Shown: positions 59,952 through 64,000 of the stretch, one piece after another
How positions within the stretch are numbered: position 1 is the first letter of the stretch
Layout of the letters: every line of letters begins with the position of its first letter
From: Dendrobium chrysotoxum
Taxonomy: Eukaryota > Streptophyta > Magnoliopsida > Asparagales > Orchidaceae
Reading direction: 5' to 3'
NCBI GenBank assembly: GCA_019925795.1
Contig: CM034313.1
Coordinates: 83,979,663 to 84,043,662 of the forward strand
Length of the DNA stretch: 64,000 bases
The notes under the pieces: generated by a model
What the model saw: the letters and a program-made list of their open reading frames with translations, nothing else
The model's database searches: none
What the model was told of the DNA's origin: nothing
Program-made: the position numbers and the translations under genes

Positions 59952-60864
59952 ATGGCTTCTTATGCGCAGGCTAATCCTCAAGGTAGTTCATTTGATTTAA
60001 TACTTTTCGTGTGAATTTCTTAATTTGGCATCCTTTTCTCTTCTTCTGTTGGAGAAAATGGTAGTAATGATCATTATTTAAGTGTGTTGCTAAGAAGAAA
60101 AATATTATTCTTGATCTTTCTGCTTCCCCATCGTTTTATAAGTCATCCTGGACATTTTATAATTGTCAGATAAGATGGTCATTGGAATATAAAGGCTGTG
60201 ATCGTTAGAAGATCTGATAATATATGGTTGATTTTTTCTTATTAGTAGGAAGATTTTAGTTACCTTCAAGCAAGAAAATCTTACACTGTAAGGCAAATTT
60301 GGTTAGAACTCATAATATATTAGTAGGAAGATCTTAATTACCATCAATCAAGAAAATCTTACACTAAGGCACACTGTTTAAGATTCAAATCCCAAAAATA
60401 ATTATTTTGTATTGTAAATCTACCCTACCCCTTGATTTTTTCTTATATGTAGTAAGTTTGGCCCTTTTCATACAATTAAATATTTTCCTATAACAAGAAG
60501 ACTGATTTCTTTTGCTTCCTGCTACAATTTGTAATGATGCAGCTTACCCTGCACCACCAACCTCTTTCCCACCACAAGGACAGACGCCCTATTCTGCACC
60601 TCCTCCAGTAGGGTACCCTACAAATGACACTGCTGCTTACCCTCAGCAGGTTCCAGCCAAGACCAAGAGTCGCGGCGATGATGACGGTTTCTGGAAAGGA
60701 TGGTAAGCCCATTAAGATTTTATTGGTCATTAATAACCCTTTCAAGTCTACTATAATGCTTGAAGACTTGTAAAAAAGCTTTATTCTAACTTGTAACTGC
60801 TGTTTTCTGTAATTGTAGTTGTGCTGCACTGTGTTGCTGCTGTGTGCTGGAGACCTGTTTCTAA
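59952..60864 (+). CDS. cysteine-rich CYSTM family protein, 78 aa, 3 exons
   Basis: Predicted join 59952-59982, 60543-60702, 60819-60864; all junctions are GT-AG and the total is 237 nt. The start is the first ATG after the TATA box, in the context AAACATGGC. The protein has a Pro/Gln/Tyr-rich N-terminal part (YPAPPTSFPPQGQTPYSAPP, GYPTNDTAAYPQQ), a basic and acidic linker (KTKSRGDDDGFWKG) and the C-terminal cysteine module CCAALCCCCVLETCF. This is the CYSTM arrangement: plant and fungal proteins of 60-100 residues that attach to membranes through the C-terminal cysteine/hydrophobic module and are often linked to stress tolerance. Length and exon structure fit. The two introns are 560 and 116 bases. 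Which CYSTM subgroup it is I cannot say. Confidence 0.9.
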
Positions 60865-61028
60865 GAGTGTAGTGATCAGTGAAATTGTTTGAATTATCAT
60901 AGAGAACTATATGTTATATTACTTCTTATGTATTTTCACTTTTCATTATGTATCCGTATTATTTATTAGTGGAGTTTGTAGCTGGTCTTTTGACTCTTTT
61001 CATATGAGCTCAAAATGGTCTCTCCTCT

Positions 61029-61086
<58 letters not shown>

Positions 61087-61538
61087 ATATAAGGTTATAA
61101 AAAAACTTTACTATTAAGTTTTATATGTACATTTATTTACAATCGTGTAATATTTTACAGTGACTTTCGATTTTATTATTGTATAAATAATAGTGCTCAT
61201 AATACAAAATTTGCTATTAAGTTTAATATGTACATGTTTTTAAAATTTAACATTTATAATTAATTCTTATTTTTATCTAATAATAAATATGTTTGAGGAG
61301 GAGATGAGGGAAGGACTGATACTTGTGATCAGGAGGCTAAGTATTCCAACTCATTGAGCTAAAGTGATGAAAGACCTTCAGGCTCATAGGTTGAAGAATC
61401 ATCTTCAGGCCATGAAAAATGACAGATTAAGCGATCATATATAAGAGAGATTATTCAGAAAAGATAATAGATTTTTATCTTTAAAGATATTTATTTAATA
61501 ATTTAAATTGTGCTATTTATCGAGTTATGTATAACTTA
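60865..61538. other. CYSTM 3' region and spacer with a (CT)n run
   Basis: The CYSTM 3' untranslated region should lie in the first 100-150 bases. A CT microsatellite occupies about 61030-61083, followed by AT-rich sequence with nothing recognised. Confidence 0.6.
61030..61083. repeat. (CT)n microsatellite
   Basis: Uninterrupted CT dinucleotides after CTCTCCTCTAG, about 170 bases beyond the CYSTM stop codon. Confidence 0.95.
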
Positions 61539-61672
61539 GGCTTTGTTTGGAATGACTTTTTAACTGCTTTCTAAAGTACGTAGCTTTTTAGTACAAAAAT
61601 TTATAGTTCAAAAAATTTTTTGTGCTAAAAAATTGCTTTAGAAAATAACAGAAAAGCTACACCAAACGAAGC
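61539..61672. mobile_element. Tourist-like MITE, 134 bp
   Basis: GGCTTTGTTTGG at left pairs with CCAAACGAAGC at right, and most of the interior also pairs. TTA flanks both ends (61536-61538, 61673-61675), the PIF/Harbinger duplication. Confidence 0.88.
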
Positions 61673-61823
61673 TTAGTTAATGACCATAAAGATGCCTTTA
61701 CACCCCCTTTTCTTGCTTAGGGTTATATCCTCATTGCTATCTGTGTAATATTTTTAGAGTATTTTATGATAAGCCTAATTTCTTCTTATGATAATTTGTA
61801 GTTATACACTTGATAATCATTTA

Positions 61824-61942
61824 GGCTTCGTTTGTGATGGTTTTCTTACTGCTTCTTAAAGGAGCTTTCTAATAATAAAATAAAATTTTTGTTCTAGAAA
61901 GCTGCTTTAAGAAGCAGTAAGAAAATCGTCCCAAACGAAGCC
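61824..61942. mobile_element. Tourist-like MITE, 119 bp
   Basis: GGCTTCGTTTG and its complement CAAACGAAGCC form the ends, and an inner TTCTTACTGCTTCTTAAAG block pairs with its complement. TTA flanks both ends (61821-61823, 61943-61945). It belongs with the 61539 and 16320 copies. Confidence 0.92.
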
Positions 61943-62084
61943 TTAATTTTTTTTGTTGACAACATGCATGATGATGAGGAGGAGGAGCTTTATTTTTTTG
62001 TTTGTATTTTGGATTTACATTTTTCCTTATTGTTAACATACATTAGATTAATACTGTTGTATACAATCTCACATATTTTAATGG

Positions 62085-63852
62085 CACTACTAAAAAAACA
62101 TCGTTTTTCGCAGCACTTTGTATTCGCACAGGTTTTAACCGATGCTATTGCGAATGTATAGCAGTGGTTATAACCGCTAGTGTAACCAGCGGTTATGACC
62201 GATGCTATTGTCCGATCCTGCCCTAATATCCTCGTAGACTCTCCCGAATCGCCATTTCTCCGTGCGCAGCTAGGTTTAGCGATCCATCCTCTTCTTCTCC
62301 GTCCTCTTCTCTTTCGATCTTCTCCGTGCGCAGCTAAATCGGAGAGTGCGTCGATCCATCTCCTTTCGGTCGGAGGTCCTCGTTTGCGTCAAAGACCGAA
62401 GCCCACCGTCTGCTCATGTTCGGCTCCTTAGGATCTCGCTGCTCGGTTTGTCCCCTAACCTATACTTATTTCCTAATAATTTTCTAATAATTTTCATTGA
62501 GTTTCACTTGGCATTTTCATGCTTACTTTTTGAGTAGCTTGTTTATTGGTGCCTTCTCCATTGTTATGTAATTATTATGTAATTATTTTGTGCTCATTTC
62601 CTTTCTCTATCTAAGCTCGAAAGTTTGCCAGAGAGTGTTGATAATATAGGGAGAACATGGAAATTTTCTTAATTCTCCCACTTGATTTCTTCTGCATACA
62701 AGTCGGTTTAAAACCCATGGTCTAGTGATCTATCATATGCTATAAGCTATAGGGTTGCAATTGTACAAGTGCTGATTGACAACAATATATTTTAGGTAAA
62801 AGTTTTTTTTCACAACCTACTCATGATTATGAAGGCTAAATGCTAGTGATGATGATGATGACCAAAGCAAAATTAAGGACCCCTGCAAAGAAATTTTGTT
62901 CTGCTGCGTGTTGTCATGTTTCGCATTATAATGTGCTGTGTGGAAAGAATTTTTTATTACCATAATATTTGAATTGGGTTTGTATGGTCATGATTTGGTA
63001 ATCCATCATGTCCTCTTTGATGGAATCTCTTATAGAATTTATGTCTAGATGATGTAGTTTTGTTGCTATGATGAGTGTTGTCCCTTGAAGAGGTGTAATA
63101 ACATAATCTCTTGTTATGAAAAAGATGAAGAAAAAAAAAATTGCATTACAGAAATTTTTTTAAATAATTTTAAGAAGGATGTCTTCTCATTAGGTTGGCC
63201 TTTATCATGAAATAATGTTTGGAGGGCTTAAACTTATTTAAATTATCAAGATTATTGCGATACACATAACATGCAGTAGTGTGTTGTTGATGTCTTTTTT
63301 TAGTGAGAATTTGTGAGGGATATGATCATAATGATGATTTAGAATTTAACCATTGGTTGTGTATGGTTGCGATGTAATTCTCTATGTTTCCTATGGTAAT
63401 GATTTAGCATGTTTGAATGATTTGAAGCTTCTCAGGCAATCACAATGTGTATATGAGCTTGCAGTGAGTGGAACTTCAAATTCTGTTTTAAAAAAAAAAA
63501 AATTTGGGCTTTTGTAGCGGTTATAACCGCCACAATTTTGTGACTATTCGTGGCGGTTATAACCGCCACAATACTCCAGAATTGTGGCGGACATAACCAC
63601 TATATTCGCCACAATTCTGGAATCAGGAAATTTGTCAAACATTTGCGGCGGTTATAACGACCACAATATTCCAGAATTGTGGTGGTTATAACCGCTGCTA
63701 GACAAAGCACTTTCGAAAATCTTCCCCGTCGCTCCTTAAACCGCTGTGAAATATCATTGCAGCGCATTACAATTACAGCGTGGATGCAGCAGTTTATAAA
63801 CCGCCGGAAAAAATAAAAAAAATGTGCTACGATAACCATTTTTTTTATAGTG
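62085..63852 (+). mobile_element. non-autonomous CACTA element, 1.8 kb
   Basis: It begins CACTACTAAAAAAAC and ends TTTTTTTATAGTG. The 3-base flanks are TGG and TTG, one mismatch. Copies of a palindrome GCGGTTATAACCGC, intact or nearly so, cluster near both ends (62163, 62188, 63517, 63553, 63647, 63682). A C/T-rich leader with a repeated CTCCGTGCGCAGCTA follows the left end (62255-62340). No transposase domain was found. Confidence 0.85.
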
Positions 63853-64000
63853 TTGGTATTAGCATTTTGAATGGTATATACAATTAATCTTCTAAATTAT
63901 GTAATGTTTACGTAACATTGACTCTATATTTTATCGTTTTTTATATCACTATTGACGTGCATGATATTGTATACATTTTAATTATTTATATATGTTGATA
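63853..64000. other. window end, nothing recognised
   Basis: AT-rich sequence after the CACTA element. Confidence 0.5.

Noticed and set aside
60488..60829. Minus-strand frame opposite the CYSTM gene
   Set aside because: It is the shadow of the CYSTM exon 2 and introns, with no motif of its own.
62195..62537. Overlapping short frames in the CACTA leader as a gene
   Set aside because: C/T-rich leader with a repeated CTCCGTGCGCAGCTA, and no domain.
1..64000. tRNA genes
   Set aside because: I saw no convincing cloverleaf with A and B boxes, but a tRNA search program was not available, so one could be missed.

Overview
The window reads as nuclear DNA of a flowering plant, probably a large and repeat-rich genome. 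The signs are spliced genes with GT-AG introns, AT-rich spacers, and many plant-type transposable elements: Ty3/gypsy chromovirus and Tat-like elements, CACTA, hAT, PIF/Harbinger, LINEs and MITEs. I cannot place the species. Only two host genes are visible. One is a seven-exon minus-strand gene for the kinetochore protein SPC25 (8090-15709). The other is a three-exon plus-strand gene for a 78-residue cysteine-rich CYSTM protein (59952-60864). Nearly everything else is transposable-element sequence, mostly dead and often nested.

Layout. 1-3631: 3' part of a decayed chromovirus with its 3' LTR. 3860-6098: two 3' fragments of RTE-type LINEs around a badly eroded Ty3/gypsy relic. 6732-7714: a PIF/Harbinger-type TIR element with TAA target duplications. 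8090-15709: SPC25, whose introns hold microsatellites, a perfect AT-cored palindrome, a tandem duplication and a roughly 29-bp minisatellite. 16938-27484: a complete Tat-like element in minus orientation with LTRs, polypurine tract and ATGTT duplications. It sits inside an older hAT transposase relic (16826-16937 and 27485-29250), and the transposase frame continues across the empty site. The element carries an extra antisense ORF with its own TATA box and a likely intron. 29509-35040: a decayed CACTA element. 36562-51452: a giant imperfect inverted repeat of unknown class. 51571-54140: an hAT element holding three tandem copies of an NB-LRR gene fragment. 54236-57170: a 5S-rRNA-derived relic, then a LINE with ORF1 but no ORF2, itself interrupted by an hAT-type MITE. 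58106-59193: a solo LTR of the Tat-like family. 59840-60864: the CYSTM gene. 61539-61942: two Tourist-like MITEs. 62085-63852: a short CACTA element with palindromic subterminal repeats.

The two host genes are unrelated in function: SPC25 acts in chromosome segregation, while CYSTM proteins are small membrane-associated proteins often linked to stress. The main interest is the history of nesting and capture: gypsy into hAT, MITE into LINE, an NB-LRR fragment inside hAT, and the large inverted repeat. Junction coordinates come from reading target-site duplications and terminal repeats directly; where these were not found the limits are approximate.
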